This document shows positions 33,995 through 42,145 of a stretch of 64,000 bases of DNA, piece after piece. Below the pieces are notes generated by a model. It did no database searches. It had not been told where the DNA came from and saw nothing but the letters and a program-made list of their open reading frames with translations. This DNA is from Cyanobacteria bacterium OH_PDB_230. Its GTDB lineage: Bacteria; Cyanobacteriota; Vampirovibrionia; Gastranaerophilales; Gastranaerophilaceae. The stretch is taken from positions 124,001-188,000 of the forward strand of contig JAEZSO010000001.1 of the NCBI GenBank assembly GCA_023421795.1. The letters run 5' to 3'. Position 1 is the stretch's first letter. Each line of letters begins with the position of its first letter. The translations under genes and the position numbers were made by a program.

Positions 33995-34972
33995 TTATAG
34001 CCCAGCTTTTTCAATAAATTTTGGCGTAACTTTTTTCCAGAATTCGGCGTTTGGATGATGGTCTATAGTATAGTATTTTTGCCCTATGCTTTCCTCGCCG
34101 AATATATCTTTAAGCCTGATAACTTCTATGCCTTGCGCTTTAATTTTAGAGTCTATTTTTTCCATGTTGTTTAAATCAAAGAATATAAAACGAGCGTTCG
34201 GATATTTTTTCAGCGCAATATCTTTAGATTCTTTTATAATTGCGCTCGTCAAGTTTAGTACATACTCAGACTCTTTATCTGTGTTCTCGGAAAATTTATA
34301 TCTTGCCAGTTTGTATGCTTCAAATTTCTCCGGCGAGTTTATTATGTATTCGGGTGTCGTGTAATATAGCAGCTTTCCTTTTTCCAGCTTGTACATAGGA
34401 TAATACAAATCATCCATATAACTATGCCCCAGAGGTCTTACTACGTGATCCGAAATAAAAATGTAGACAATAGTGTCAGCTTTTGGGACTTTTGTCTTTA
34501 TCTCTTTTGACTTGAGCGCAAGAAGCATATGTTGAGGCCCATACCCGTGGTAGGCTATATTGTAGGTTTTTCTTTTGGTTAATTTAGAAATAAGCCAGGG
34601 GAATGTTTCGTTGTCATTCAGTCCATACCCGAAAGTATATGAGCACCCGAAGAAAATTATAGGAGATCCCTTAAATTCGCTTTTGTTCGATGTTTTTCTG
34701 TAGCCGTTTTCATCAATTGTTATTTTGAGTTTTTTGATTATTTTGTCATTTTTTGTAATCGTGCCGCTACAAGTATTGTTGGGTTTTAGTCTTAAATAAT
34801 GAAATTCGCTGTCTTGTTCTAACAGGCAGTGTTCTTTATAAATGTTTGAATTCAGCTTCGTTTTGATTTTTTTATTTTGCGCTGTAAAAAATACAGATAA
34901 AGCGATGCCTGATAAAATTGTTAAAACAATTATATTTATCAATGCAATTTTTAAAGCTGTTTCTTTTTTCAT
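33995..34972 (-). CDS. SGNH-hydrolase-like membrane-anchored protein
   Basis: The 325-residue protein has an N-terminal membrane anchor (IALINIIVLTILSGIALSVFF). It then has IIFFGCSYTFGYGLNDNETF, in which GCS replaces the GDS nucleophile block, a Gly-rich IAYHGYGPQHML, and near the C-terminus YYTIDHHPN with the Asp-x-x-His style pair. This is the SGNH/AlgJ arrangement used for acetyl or acyl removal or transfer on glycans at the cell surface. It stands near the flippase-like operon but is separated by 70 bases. Substrate unknown. Confidence 0.65.
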   Translation of the reverse strand: MKKETALKIALINIIVLTILSGIALSVFFTAQNKKIKTKLNSNIYKEHCLLEQDSEFHYLRLKPNNTCSGTITKNDKIIKKLKITIDENGYRKTSNKSEFKGSPIIFFGCSYTFGYGLNDNETFPWLISKLTKRKTYNIAYHGYGPQHMLLALKSKEIKTKVPKADTIVYIFISDHVVRPLGHSYMDDLYYPMYKLEKGKLLYYTTPEYIINSPEKFEAYKLARYKFSENTDKESEYVLNLTSAIIKESKDIALKKYPNARFIFFDLNNMEKIDSKIKAQGIEVIRLKDIFGEESIGQKYYTIDHHPNAEFWKKVTPKFIEKAGL

Positions 34973-35017
34973 TCTTATTTTAATTTATTGTACTAAACTG
35001 AGCATAAAATAGAAGAA

Positions 35018-35560
35018 TTATAAAACATGAAGACTGGACGATTTTATTTTTTCTTTTATTTTTAATTTAATATTTATTACTTCTCTGTGGTTTTTAAATT
35101 TGATTATTTCTTCTGTTGATAAATTGTATTTAGCGTCAGCTATTAGTTTTTGAGCTTTTTTATACTCTTTCAGCCTCAACAGAATGGAAATTTTTAATTC
35201 ATAAAGTGATTGAAGCAGCTGGCAGTTGTTTTCGTTGATAAATAAAAATGCCTTGTCGCAATAAGAAAGAGCTTTTCTATAGTCTTCTTTTGATTCTAAA
35301 CATGTGGCGATAGCGCCTAAGATTTTAGAGTCGTTAGAAAAAGTTGTATAAGCCTTCTCATATAAGTTTAACGCTTCATCTATCTTTCCTGAAATAAAAG
35401 AGATATCTCCTCTTAAAACAAGACTTTTGGTGTGATATGGCGTTAATATTATCGCTTCATCCAGTTTTTGGATGGCTTTTTTTGTTTTTCCAAAATACAA
35501 AAAGTAATCTTCAGCTTCTCTGAAAAGGATTTCCGATTTTATGTTTATAACATTATGCAT
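35018..35560 (-). CDS. TPR-repeat protein
   Basis: The 180-residue protein has about three tetratricopeptide-like units, seen in AIQKLDEAIILTPYHTKSL, IDEALNLYEKAYTTF and YRKALSYCDKAFLFI. No signal peptide is seen. It probably mediates protein contacts. It is 45 bases before the SGNH-like gene in the same direction. The region upstream is the 430-base gap shared divergently with nrdJ. Confidence 0.65.
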   Translation of the reverse strand: MHNVINIKSEILFREAEDYFLYFGKTKKAIQKLDEAIILTPYHTKSLVLRGDISFISGKIDEALNLYEKAYTTFSNDSKILGAIATCLESKEDYRKALSYCDKAFLFINENNCQLLQSLYELKISILLRLKEYKKAQKLIADAKYNLSTEEIIKFKNHREVINIKLKIKEKIKSSSLHVL

Positions 35561-35639
35561 ATTTAAAATTTATTTCCCAAGATGTCTTAATATTTTTTTA
35601 TACTTTTAATAATAAAATTTATCTTGATTTTCGGGCTAC

Positions 35640-35960
35640 AACTCTTTTCCGGCAAGGGGCATGCTCAAATCATGAAAACGCATGCCCGACATGGGTTTCC
35701 ATGATTTTAAATTTGAGTTAACAAAATTTAATACCAACCTTACTGGAATAAGGCTTTAGGGTGAAAAGCCATGTACTACATGAGTTTTCATGTAGTTAAA
35801 AAATGTTAATAATTTTAAGTTTTTATTAAATGGATTTTTTAAGCATGCCCTTTAGTAAATAGCCTTTAAGCTATCATCTTGTTTTTTGTCAAACACCTCA
35901 TGTGTACTTGCAAAGCTCTTTTATAGCATGCCCATTTGAGATAGAATGTTATATAAATCA
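35640..35960 (+). promoter_or_regulatory. Repeat-rich leader region upstream of nrdJ
   Basis: The long gap before nrdJ holds two sets of repeats. CATG-N6-CATG occurs at 35671-35684 (reverse orientation), 35690-35703 and 35779-35792, with consensus CATGVGTTTYCATG. GCATGCCC occurs at 35680, 35843 and 35936, and its complement GGGCATGC at 35657, so the latter can pair with any of three partners. CTCAAAT and ATTTGAG also recur. This suggests either alternative RNA folds or repeated protein sites controlling the B12-dependent reductase. I do not see a cobalamin-riboswitch core here. Very short ORFs (25 codons or fewer) are not claimed. Confidence 0.5.
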
Positions 35961-35990
35961 AATACATAAATGATAAGGGGTATAAGAACA

Positions 35991-37958
35991 GTGAGTTTGA
36001 ACTTGGAAGAAAGAATTGATTTGGCTGAAAATGCTATTAAGGTTTTAGAAAAAAGATATTTAAAAAGAGATCAGGAAGGGAATGCAATAGAAACTCCCCA
36101 GGACATGTTCTATAGAGTAGCTTCAACATTGGCTCAAGCCGATAAGAACTTCGGCGCAACAGCTGAAGAAGTTAATGCTATAGCGGAAAAATTCTATAAA
36201 TATATTACAAACCGCTACTTTATGCCAAATTCCCCAACTCTTATGAACGCAGGAAGAGAGCTTGGACAGTTGGCGGCTTGTTTTGTTCTTCCTGTTGAAG
36301 ATTCACTTGAAGGAATTTTTGAAACGGTTAAAAACACCGCGCTCATACATAAGTCAGGCGGCGGAACCGGTTTCTCGTTTTCAAGATTAAGACCAAAAAA
36401 TGATGTTGTAAGATCAACAATGGGCGTTTCATCTGGGCCTGTAAGTTTTATGGAAGTTTTCAATGCTGCAACTGAAGCCGTAAAACAAGGTGGCACAAGA
36501 CGCGGCGCTAATATGGGTATCTTGAGAGTAGACCACCCGGACATTTTGGATTTTATCAATTGTAAATCAGATAACTTTAAATTAAACAACTTCAACATAT
36601 CAGTCGCTATCACAGACGAATTTATGGAAGCTCTAAAAGAAGGCAGAGACTATAATCTTTTACACCCTAAAACAAAACAAGCTGTAGGCAAATTAAGTGC
36701 TAAAGCGGTCTTTGATATGATTGTAGAAGGCGCATGGAAAAATGGCGAGCCCGGAATAGTGTTTATCGATAAAATGAACTATGACAATCCGACTCCTAAA
36801 ATAGGCGCCATAGAGTCTACAAATCCTTGCGGAGAAGTTCCTTTGCTTCCTTATGAAGCTTGTAACCTTGGTTCCATTAACTTAGGATTGATGATTAAAG
36901 GTGAAGAAGGCAATTATAGCGTAGATTGGGATAAATTAGCCGATGTAACTAAAATGGCTATTCACTTCTTAGACAATGTTATTGAAGTGAACAACTATCC
37001 TCTTCCTCAAATTTCCGAGATGGTTCAAAACAACAGAAAAATCGGTTTGGGAGTTATGGGCTGGGCTGATATGCTTATGAAAATGGATATAGGCTATAAC
37101 ACTGAAGAAGGCACAAAGTTAGCTTCTCAAATTATGGAGTTTATTGATTATCATTCAAAGGTACAATCAATAGAATTTTCAAAAACAAGAGGCAAGTTCG
37201 GAAACTTTGAAGGAAGCATATATGACGGACAAAATTTCTTATCTAAAAAATATACAGGGAAATCAGCCGGAATCATAACTGATGAAATGTGGGCTGATTT
37301 GGACAGACAAATCGAAGAACACGGAATAAGAAACGCTACAACGACTTGTATAGCACCTACAGGTACTATTTCTATGATAGCAAGTGCCTCTGGTGGTGTA
37401 GAGCCATTATTCGGCCTTGTATTTATAAGAGACGTAATGGACGGGACCATAATGGTAGAGGTTAACCCTATCTTTGAAAAATATGCAAGAAAACACGGTT
37501 TCTATTCTGATGAATTGATGAAAAAAATATCTGTAGATGGTACTTTAGCTCATTGTGACAATGTTCCAGAAGAAGCAAAAAGAATTTTCGTTGCAGCCCA
37601 TGACGTTTCACCTGAATGGCATGTGAAAATGCAAGCAGCGTTCCAACTTCACACAGATAATGCAGTTTCTAAAACAGTTAATTTTGAAGAGCATGCAACA
37701 AGAGAAGATGTAGCTGATTCTTATATTCTTGCTTATGAAAATAACTTAAAAGGAATCACTGTATACAGAAACAATTCAAGACAATTCCAGCCAATGAATC
37801 TTGAGAAAAAAGAAGATAAAACCCTTCCAGAAATAAAAGCAATAGAACCTGAAGAAGAAAAAAACGAAGAAATAAAATGCCCTGAATGCGGCAGAACACT
37901 AGGCTTTGGGGAAGGTTGCTTCATATGTCTTGATTGCGGATATTCTGGATGTAGCTAG
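35991..37958 (+). CDS. nrdJ: Adenosylcobalamin-dependent ribonucleotide reductase, class II
   Basis: The protein has 655 residues from GTG 35991, where AAGGGG lies 10 bases upstream; ATG 35970 lacks a ribosome site. Motifs are NSPTLMNAGRELGQLAACFVLP, HKSGGGTGFSFSRLRP, NPCGEVPLLPYEACNLGSINLG (the cysteine-containing catalytic loop) and APTGTISMIASASGGVEPLFGL. The C-terminus has a zinc-like CPECGRTLGFGEGCFICLDCG. It reduces ribonucleotides using B12 and works without oxygen. No NrdB, NrdD or NrdR gene is in the window. The upstream leader region carries repeated sequence elements that may control it. Confidence 0.95.
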   Translation: MSLNLEERIDLAENAIKVLEKRYLKRDQEGNAIETPQDMFYRVASTLAQADKNFGATAEEVNAIAEKFYKYITNRYFMPNSPTLMNAGRELGQLAACFVLPVEDSLEGIFETVKNTALIHKSGGGTGFSFSRLRPKNDVVRSTMGVSSGPVSFMEVFNAATEAVKQGGTRRGANMGILRVDHPDILDFINCKSDNFKLNNFNISVAITDEFMEALKEGRDYNLLHPKTKQAVGKLSAKAVFDMIVEGAWKNGEPGIVFIDKMNYDNPTPKIGAIESTNPCGEVPLLPYEACNLGSINLGLMIKGEEGNYSVDWDKLADVTKMAIHFLDNVIEVNNYPLPQISEMVQNNRKIGLGVMGWADMLMKMDIGYNTEEGTKLASQIMEFIDYHSKVQSIEFSKTRGKFGNFEGSIYDGQNFLSKKYTGKSAGIITDEMWADLDRQIEEHGIRNATTTCIAPTGTISMIASASGGVEPLFGLVFIRDVMDGTIMVEVNPIFEKYARKHGFYSDELMKKISVDGTLAHCDNVPEEAKRIFVAAHDVSPEWHVKMQAAFQLHTDNAVSKTVNFEEHATREDVADSYILAYENNLKGITVYRNNSRQFQPMNLEKKEDKTLPEIKAIEPEEEKNEEIKCPECGRTLGFGEGCFICLDCGYSGCS

Positions 37959-37987
37959 ATAATTTTATTTATTTTGTGTATAATATA

Positions 37988-38080
37988 AAAAAAAGAAGGG
38001 ACTTTATAGTCTCTTCTGTACATTTTAGGGTTTATGACCCGTAGTGTTAAGTGTGTGTGTGATTAGTGTTTAATTATTGC
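37988..38080 (-). ncRNA. Putative A/C-rich small RNA 2
   Basis: The minus strand between nrdJ and the XRE gene carries AACACTAATC, ACACACACAC, AACACTAC, ATAAACCCTAAAAT and then GAAGAGACT-ATAA-AGTCCCTTC with eight Ts, a terminator. It shares with small RNA 1 the ACACAC tract, ATAAAC(T)CCTAAA and AAGAGACYAT in the same order. The 5' end is uncertain: AATAAT near 38076 or TATAAT at 38139-38134 could be the -10, giving 90 to 145 bases. No ORF of meaningful length is present. It lies opposite to both flanking genes. Confidence 0.4.
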
Positions 38081-38119
38081 ATACCCTTTAAAAAAATTTA
38101 AAGAAAAAAATCTTTAAAT

Positions 38120-38148
38120 TTGATGTCCAAAAATTATATAAGTATAGT
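38120..38148 (+). promoter_or_regulatory. Promoter of the XRE-family gene
   Basis: TTGATG, 17 bases, TATAGT reads rightward and would start transcription near 38155, giving a leader of about 100 bases. Confidence 0.4.
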
Positions 38149-38154
38149 ATAATT

Positions 38155-38211
38155 TTGACATCGGTGGATAAACACCATATTCATCTTATCCCAATTAGGA
38201 TAAAATGTCAA
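38155..38211 (+). promoter_or_regulatory. Three-way-junction-like leader fold before the XRE gene
   Basis: TTGACAT (38155-38161) pairs with ATGTCAA (38205-38211). Between lie two hairpins, GGTG-GATAAA-CACC (38163-38176) and TTATCC-CAATTA-GGATAA (38186-38203). The complete set forms a three-way junction 45 bases before the start codon. It may be an RNA control element, or the repeats may be DNA operators for the regulator itself. Confidence 0.4.
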
Positions 38212-38255
38212 TAGATAGTGTTAATGTTAATAAAATGCTGTGAGGAATTATCAAA

Positions 38256-38918
38256 ATGTCAGATTTTAGTGTCAGATGTAGGGAACTACGTAAAAATTTA
38301 GCTATTACATTGAAAGAAATGTCGGAGGATATTGGTATACCATTATCTTCGATTAGTAAGTATGAACAAGGCATAATCAAGCCGGGTGTTGATATTCTTT
38401 CAAAAATCGCCAGAGTCTACAAGGTCAATTTAAATTGGCTTGTAGCAAATCAAGGCCTTATGTTTGAGCCGGAAGAGCTCTTCTTGGCTGATGGTACCGA
38501 TGATAGTATCAGGGTAAGATTGGTGAAATACAACAATAGAGTTAAAATTCATCCTTTATCAAACGAGTTTTTCGATAAAGAAACGGATCTTAAATCTATC
38601 TCGTTTACAGAACCTGAAAAATCAATTCAATTAATATCTAAAAACATGAATAAACCGGTTACTGTAGAATTTGCAGATTCAAAAGAAGTCGATACAATTA
38701 AAGTATTCTATCCGGATGGAAAAATCGAAGTCCTTGATAACGAAGAAAATTCAGAAAGAAGCGTTTTGATCAAAAAAATCAGAACAAAACTGGAAAGTGC
38801 ATCTTTCGATTCAAGCAAACTGGAATTCTTAAATACTGCAATGGACGCGCTTGATGATAGAGCTTCCTTTGACAAGCTAAAAGCCCTTATTAAAGGAATG
38901 GAAATTGCTTACAAATAA
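38256..38918 (+). CDS. XRE-family transcriptional regulator
   Basis: The 220-residue protein has an N-terminal helix-turn-helix, residues 7-62 (CRELRKNLAITLKEMSEDIG, IPLSSISKYEQG, PGVDILSKIARVY), of the Cro/CI type. It then has an acidic and Ser-rich middle (SIQLISKNMNKPVTVEF) and a helical C-terminus that may mediate dimerisation. The S24 peptidase motifs of LexA/CI are not seen. GAGG precedes ATG. A promoter and foldable leader lie upstream and a strong terminator follows. It probably controls itself or nearby genes; its signal is unknown. Confidence 0.82.
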   Translation: MSDFSVRCRELRKNLAITLKEMSEDIGIPLSSISKYEQGIIKPGVDILSKIARVYKVNLNWLVANQGLMFEPEELFLADGTDDSIRVRLVKYNNRVKIHPLSNEFFDKETDLKSISFTEPEKSIQLISKNMNKPVTVEFADSKEVDTIKVFYPDGKIEVLDNEENSERSVLIKKIRTKLESASFDSSKLEFLNTAMDALDDRASFDKLKALIKGMEIAYK

Positions 38919-38941
38919 GATATTGAAGCTTATATAGTTAT

Positions 38942-38976
38942 AGAAGCGAAGCTGTTTTGGTTTCGCTTCTTTTTTT
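38942..38976 (+). terminator. Terminator of the XRE gene
   Basis: AGAAGCGAA pairs with TTCGCTTCT around a 10-base loop, followed by seven Ts. Confidence 0.85.
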
Positions 38977-39073
38977 AGTGTTAAAATTTCTCCCTCAAAA
39001 TTAATTTTGCCATGTTGATATAAAACTATCAGCATAGTATAGTAGAAATATAAGCTTTAATCAGGAGAAATTT

Positions 39074-39316
39074 ATGAACCAAATTATAAAAATTGCTTGG
39101 GACCTTAATGAAAATACAGATAACCGTTATCAATTAGTTTATGAAATTGCGGAATTGGCAAAAAAACTTGTTGATGAAAATCAGTCAAGAAGAATTAAGG
39201 ATGAATTCGGATATGACGATTTTGGGTTTGATAGTTCTATCAAAAAAGAAAACCCGGTTGAACATGCTATCATGGTTAAAGCATCTGAAGCTGATGAGAG
39301 CAGACTTGTCGGATAA
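39074..39316 (+). CDS. rpoZ: RNA polymerase omega subunit (cyanobacterial-like)
   Basis: The 80-residue protein has the omega signature: NRYQLVYEIAELAKKLVDE (cf. NRYxLVxxVAxRAK), a variable acidic middle and NPVEHAIMVKASEADESRLVG (cf. KPVxRAIxEMSDE...IIG of cyanobacterial RpoZ). This small subunit aids assembly of RNA polymerase beta'. AGGAG lies upstream of the ATG. It stands alone and converges on rpsT, sharing a bidirectional terminator. The match is by eye and short, so this call is moderately sure. Confidence 0.72.
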   Translation: MNQIIKIAWDLNENTDNRYQLVYEIAELAKKLVDENQSRRIKDEFGYDDFGFDSSIKKENPVEHAIMVKASEADESRLVG

Positions 39317-39345
39317 TTATAAAAATAAGTTAAATGTATAAAAAT

Positions 39346-39373
39346 AAAAAGCTCCTTTTAAAAGGAGCTTTTT
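39346..39373. terminator. Bidirectional terminator between rpoZ and rpsT
   Basis: AAAAAGCTCCTTTT and AAAAGGAGCTTTTT form a perfect inverted repeat with A and T runs on both sides, located between the two convergent stops. Confidence 0.9.
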
Positions 39374-39399
39374 AAGTTTTAATAACCTTGAATAACAAA

Positions 39400-39669
39400 C
39401 TATTTTGCTAATATTTTATTTATAGCTTTTGTTAGTCTTGATTTTTTTCTTGAAGCTGTATTTTTATGTAAAATACCTTTTGAAGTTGCTTTGTCACATA
39501 GTTTGTATACTAGGCTTAATGCTTCATTCAAAGCTTCTTGATTTTTTTCTTGTGCAGCACTTAGAGCTTTTTTAACTGCAGTTTTGACAGATGATTTGAA
39601 AGCAACGTTTCTTTCTCTATTTCTTTCTGCAACTTCTACTCTTTTTTTGGCCGATTTTATATTTGGCAT
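39400..39669 (-). CDS. rpsT: 30S ribosomal protein S20
   Basis: The 89-residue basic protein has the S20 pattern: MPNIKSAKKRVEVAERNRERN, then VKTAVKKALSA, and the C-terminal GILHKNTASRKKSRLTKAINKI. It binds 16S rRNA early in 30S assembly. A GAAAGGAAAAACA site precedes the ATG. A promoter TTTACA-N16-TATAAT lies about 85 bases upstream and gives a leader with a GAGG/CCTC hairpin, where autoregulation by S20 is possible. Confidence 0.95.
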   Translation of the reverse strand: MPNIKSAKKRVEVAERNRERNVAFKSSVKTAVKKALSAAQEKNQEALNEALSLVYKLCDKATSKGILHKNTASRKKSRLTKAINKILAK

Positions 39670-39753
39670 TGTTTTTCCTTTCTAATGCTAGATCTTGTTT
39701 TTGTGAGGTAATGAGCCTCCTAAAAACCTGCATTGAGGATGGTGAGTAAACTT

Positions 39754-39781
39754 ATTATATAATTTAAAAAAAATATGTAAA
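39754..39781 (-). promoter_or_regulatory. Promoter of rpsT
   Basis: On the minus strand TTTACA (39781-39776), 16 bases, TATAAT (39759-39754). Transcription would begin near 39747, within the 293-base gap to the next gene. The rest of that gap holds only a doubtful 62-codon ORF. Confidence 0.55.
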
Positions 39782-39962
39782 TAGCACCCTTCAAATTCGT
39801 CGAGAAGATATAACATAGGACTTGCTAATTGGTTAGAGTGGTTTTGAGCTATTAAAAATGTTTTTAATTGTAACATAAGTTATATTTTTCCCTGGAATAG
39901 GGCAAAAAACATTATTTAGAGTTATTCTTATAGACAGTCAGACGAATCAAATTAAAGAAAAA

Positions 39963-41519
39963 ATGAAAGCAATAAAAAATATAACTAATATTATTCCCCC
40001 GGATAAAATGCGTTCAGGGGTGGCAAAATTAACAAAAGACGGCGCATTGTTGCCGGTGGTTTTGTTGGAAGGTGCGGTTACCGGCGGGAGAACATACCAG
40101 GCCAATAAACGTTCAGGTTATGTGGAAGCGCGTGAACGTTTTTACGATGAATCTATAACCGCTGTTTTTTGGTTATTCGGAATAAAGTTATTCAATGATC
40201 TCGGCGATGCTATAGGTAAAAAAGTACTTAAACTGCCAATCGTCAAATTTGATGTAGGAAAAGATCCTTTGCGTAATGCATTAGGTAATGTGATGCAGGA
40301 TCTTGGGAAAATTTCTAAAAAAACAGGGAAAAAGCCATTCAGTAAAAACATGGTGGCCGGATTTAAGTTCGGCAAGATTGTATCTAGTGTTGCCATTTCG
40401 ACTACGTTAGTCGGTTGGATTTTGCCTAAAGTTAACATGGCGGTTACAAGACAAGTCAAAGACCACATGAAAGCTAAGAAGGATCATCACAAACACCTTC
40501 CTGACATTTCAATAGATGAGTTCAAAAATAAAGTTACACAATCAGCTGTTAAAAAGAATGCCGACCCGGGATTCAAAGGGCTTGTCCCAAATGCTGACAT
40601 GGTGGCGAATTTGGCTCACAATCTTGAAAATCATACGGTTTATAAGCTTTTAACAACTGATGCAGGTATTTTTGCGGGCAGAACTATCAATGCGTGGAAT
40701 AATGATGACCGAATCGAAAAATTATTCAGAGATATTTCATCATCATTCTTCTATTTGTTCTGTATTCCGGGAACTATAAGCTTTCTGCAAAAACATACGA
40801 ATTTTGGTAACATCGCGAAATTGAATCCTGCAACGGCAAGTCAGGTACATAATGTTCTTTTGGATAATGTTGTTAATTCAAAAAATTCAAATATGTCTGC
40901 TAAAGAATTTAAGCATATGGCATTAGGAACTATGTCTGATAATAATAAAGCTATTTTTGAAGGGTTAAAATTTAACAATGGTGTTATAACTTTAAAAGAC
41001 CTTGTAAAAAACCTGCCTAAAGACAAAGAATTATTAAAAAGAGCCGCTGAAATGTCTAAATTGCAGCCGACTCAAGCTAACATAGGACGCGTATTGACTA
41101 AACAACAGGTTCAGGATGTATTAACTGAAGGAAAGTTGAGTTCTCCTGAGTTCTTGAAAAAAGCGTACTTGGAATATTTTGGCAAAAACCTAACAGATAA
41201 ATACAGATACATTCCGATGAAGCAAATTAATCTATTCAGAAGTAATATTGATGACTATGTAAACACAATCGTAGATTTTGCTAACAGCCAGAAAGAAAAT
41301 ACAGGTGTTATTACAAAAGAAATTCTTGAAAAAATGAACCGTAAAAATTTATTTAAATCTACGGTATTTTTCTCAGCTGGTTTTGTGATTGCGGCTGCGT
41401 TCTTATCGACGCTTATTCCAAAAGCACAATATGCGATTACAAGAATAAGAACAGGCAAAAACGAATTTCCCGGCATGGAAGATGACGGAGTCCGTGAGAA
41501 AAAGCATCATAAATCATAG
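39963..41519 (+). CDS. Orphan membrane-associated protein
   Basis: The 518-residue protein is not recognised. Four or five hydrophobic segments occur, near residues 62-84 (ITAVFWLFGIKLFNDLG), 134-154 (IVSSVAISTTLVGWILP), 255-275 (SSFFYLFCIPGTISF) and 460-485 (TVFFSAGFVIAAAFLSTLIP). Helical charged stretches fill the rest, ending with a basic tail (REKKHHKS). The type, polar loops with isolated amphipathic segments, resembles the orphan at 13003 but with no clear homology. It stands alone and its end converges on the PNPOx-like gene with a four-base overlap of stops. Confidence 0.65.
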   Translation: MKAIKNITNIIPPDKMRSGVAKLTKDGALLPVVLLEGAVTGGRTYQANKRSGYVEARERFYDESITAVFWLFGIKLFNDLGDAIGKKVLKLPIVKFDVGKDPLRNALGNVMQDLGKISKKTGKKPFSKNMVAGFKFGKIVSSVAISTTLVGWILPKVNMAVTRQVKDHMKAKKDHHKHLPDISIDEFKNKVTQSAVKKNADPGFKGLVPNADMVANLAHNLENHTVYKLLTTDAGIFAGRTINAWNNDDRIEKLFRDISSSFFYLFCIPGTISFLQKHTNFGNIAKLNPATASQVHNVLLDNVVNSKNSNMSAKEFKHMALGTMSDNNKAIFEGLKFNNGVITLKDLVKNLPKDKELLKRAAEMSKLQPTQANIGRVLTKQQVQDVLTEGKLSSPEFLKKAYLEYFGKNLTDKYRYIPMKQINLFRSNIDDYVNTIVDFANSQKENTGVITKEILEKMNRKNLFKSTVFFSAGFVIAAAFLSTLIPKAQYAITRIRTGKNEFPGMEDDGVREKKHHKS

Positions 41520-41975
41520 TTCAAAAGTTGTTTTCTCATGAAAACTGGGGAAATATTTAGCCGCAGTCGGTATGAACTTTATAACAGCATATTCAGGATC
41601 TTCAGAACCGAGTTTAAAGTATAGTTTCCAGTCTGAATCCCATAATCTGTCCTTGAATAGCCTGTCATATACCATTTCAGTTCTGCCAAACAAGGTGAGT
41701 GATTTTCTTTTTTGCTGACAGAAATAGTATATCGAAACAATTTTGTCGTTTTGCATCTGTAAGACTTTATCTGTAGATAGTCCCGTAATTATATAATTAG
41801 ATAAATCCCCATCTTCAAACAATTCGCAATTTTGAGGATATTTGCCTATTTCTCTTATGTTGCCCATTGCTCTGGTTTCAGCGGAGTTATATTCTTTGTT
41901 TATTGTTGATAAGTAAAAAACACTGCAGCATTCAATTAACTCTTTAGCCTCAACGAGAAACGTTTCTTTCTCCAT
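41514..41975 (-). CDS. Pyridoxamine 5'-phosphate oxidase-fold protein
   Basis: From ATG 41975 the protein has 153 residues. GGAGG lies eight bases upstream, ruling out the GTG/TTG starts beyond. The beta-barrel pattern is seen in CSVFYLSTINKEYNSAETRAMG, DKIVSIYYFCQQ and KSLTLFGRTEMVYD, as in flavin-binding general stress proteins. It may bind FMN, F420 or haem, or none. TATAAT on the minus strand at 42062-42057 could be its promoter. Substrate unknown. Confidence 0.7.
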   Translation of the reverse strand: MEKETFLVEAKELIECCSVFYLSTINKEYNSAETRAMGNIREIGKYPQNCELFEDGDLSNYIITGLSTDKVLQMQNDKIVSIYYFCQQKRKSLTLFGRTEMVYDRLFKDRLWDSDWKLYFKLGSEDPEYAVIKFIPTAAKYFPSFHEKTTFEL

Positions 41976-42145
41976 AGTTTGCCCTCCGGATACCAAATTA
42001 TAAAAAAAGATAGGGTTTTACAATTAGCATAGTGTTTAATTCAAAAAAATATTGAGATTATACAAAACGAATGATGGGATTTAAACACATGTTTCAAGTA
42101 GAAAGCATCAATTTGTAAGGTTTTTAATGGTTTATCAGGATAATT

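Noticed and set aside
35640..35960. Cobalamin riboswitch before nrdJ
   Set aside because: The GTGnAATCC and CCGC-type core words seen at 15.3 kb are absent here.
38091..38122. AT-only inverted repeat (AAATTTAAAGA/TCTTTAAATTT) as a terminator of the XRE side
   Set aside because: The stem has almost no GC and no T run follows on the plus strand; it may simply be AT-rich promoter DNA.
39688..39876. 62-codon minus-strand ORF upstream of rpsT
   Set aside because: It runs through the rpsT promoter and leader and has no well-placed ribosome site.
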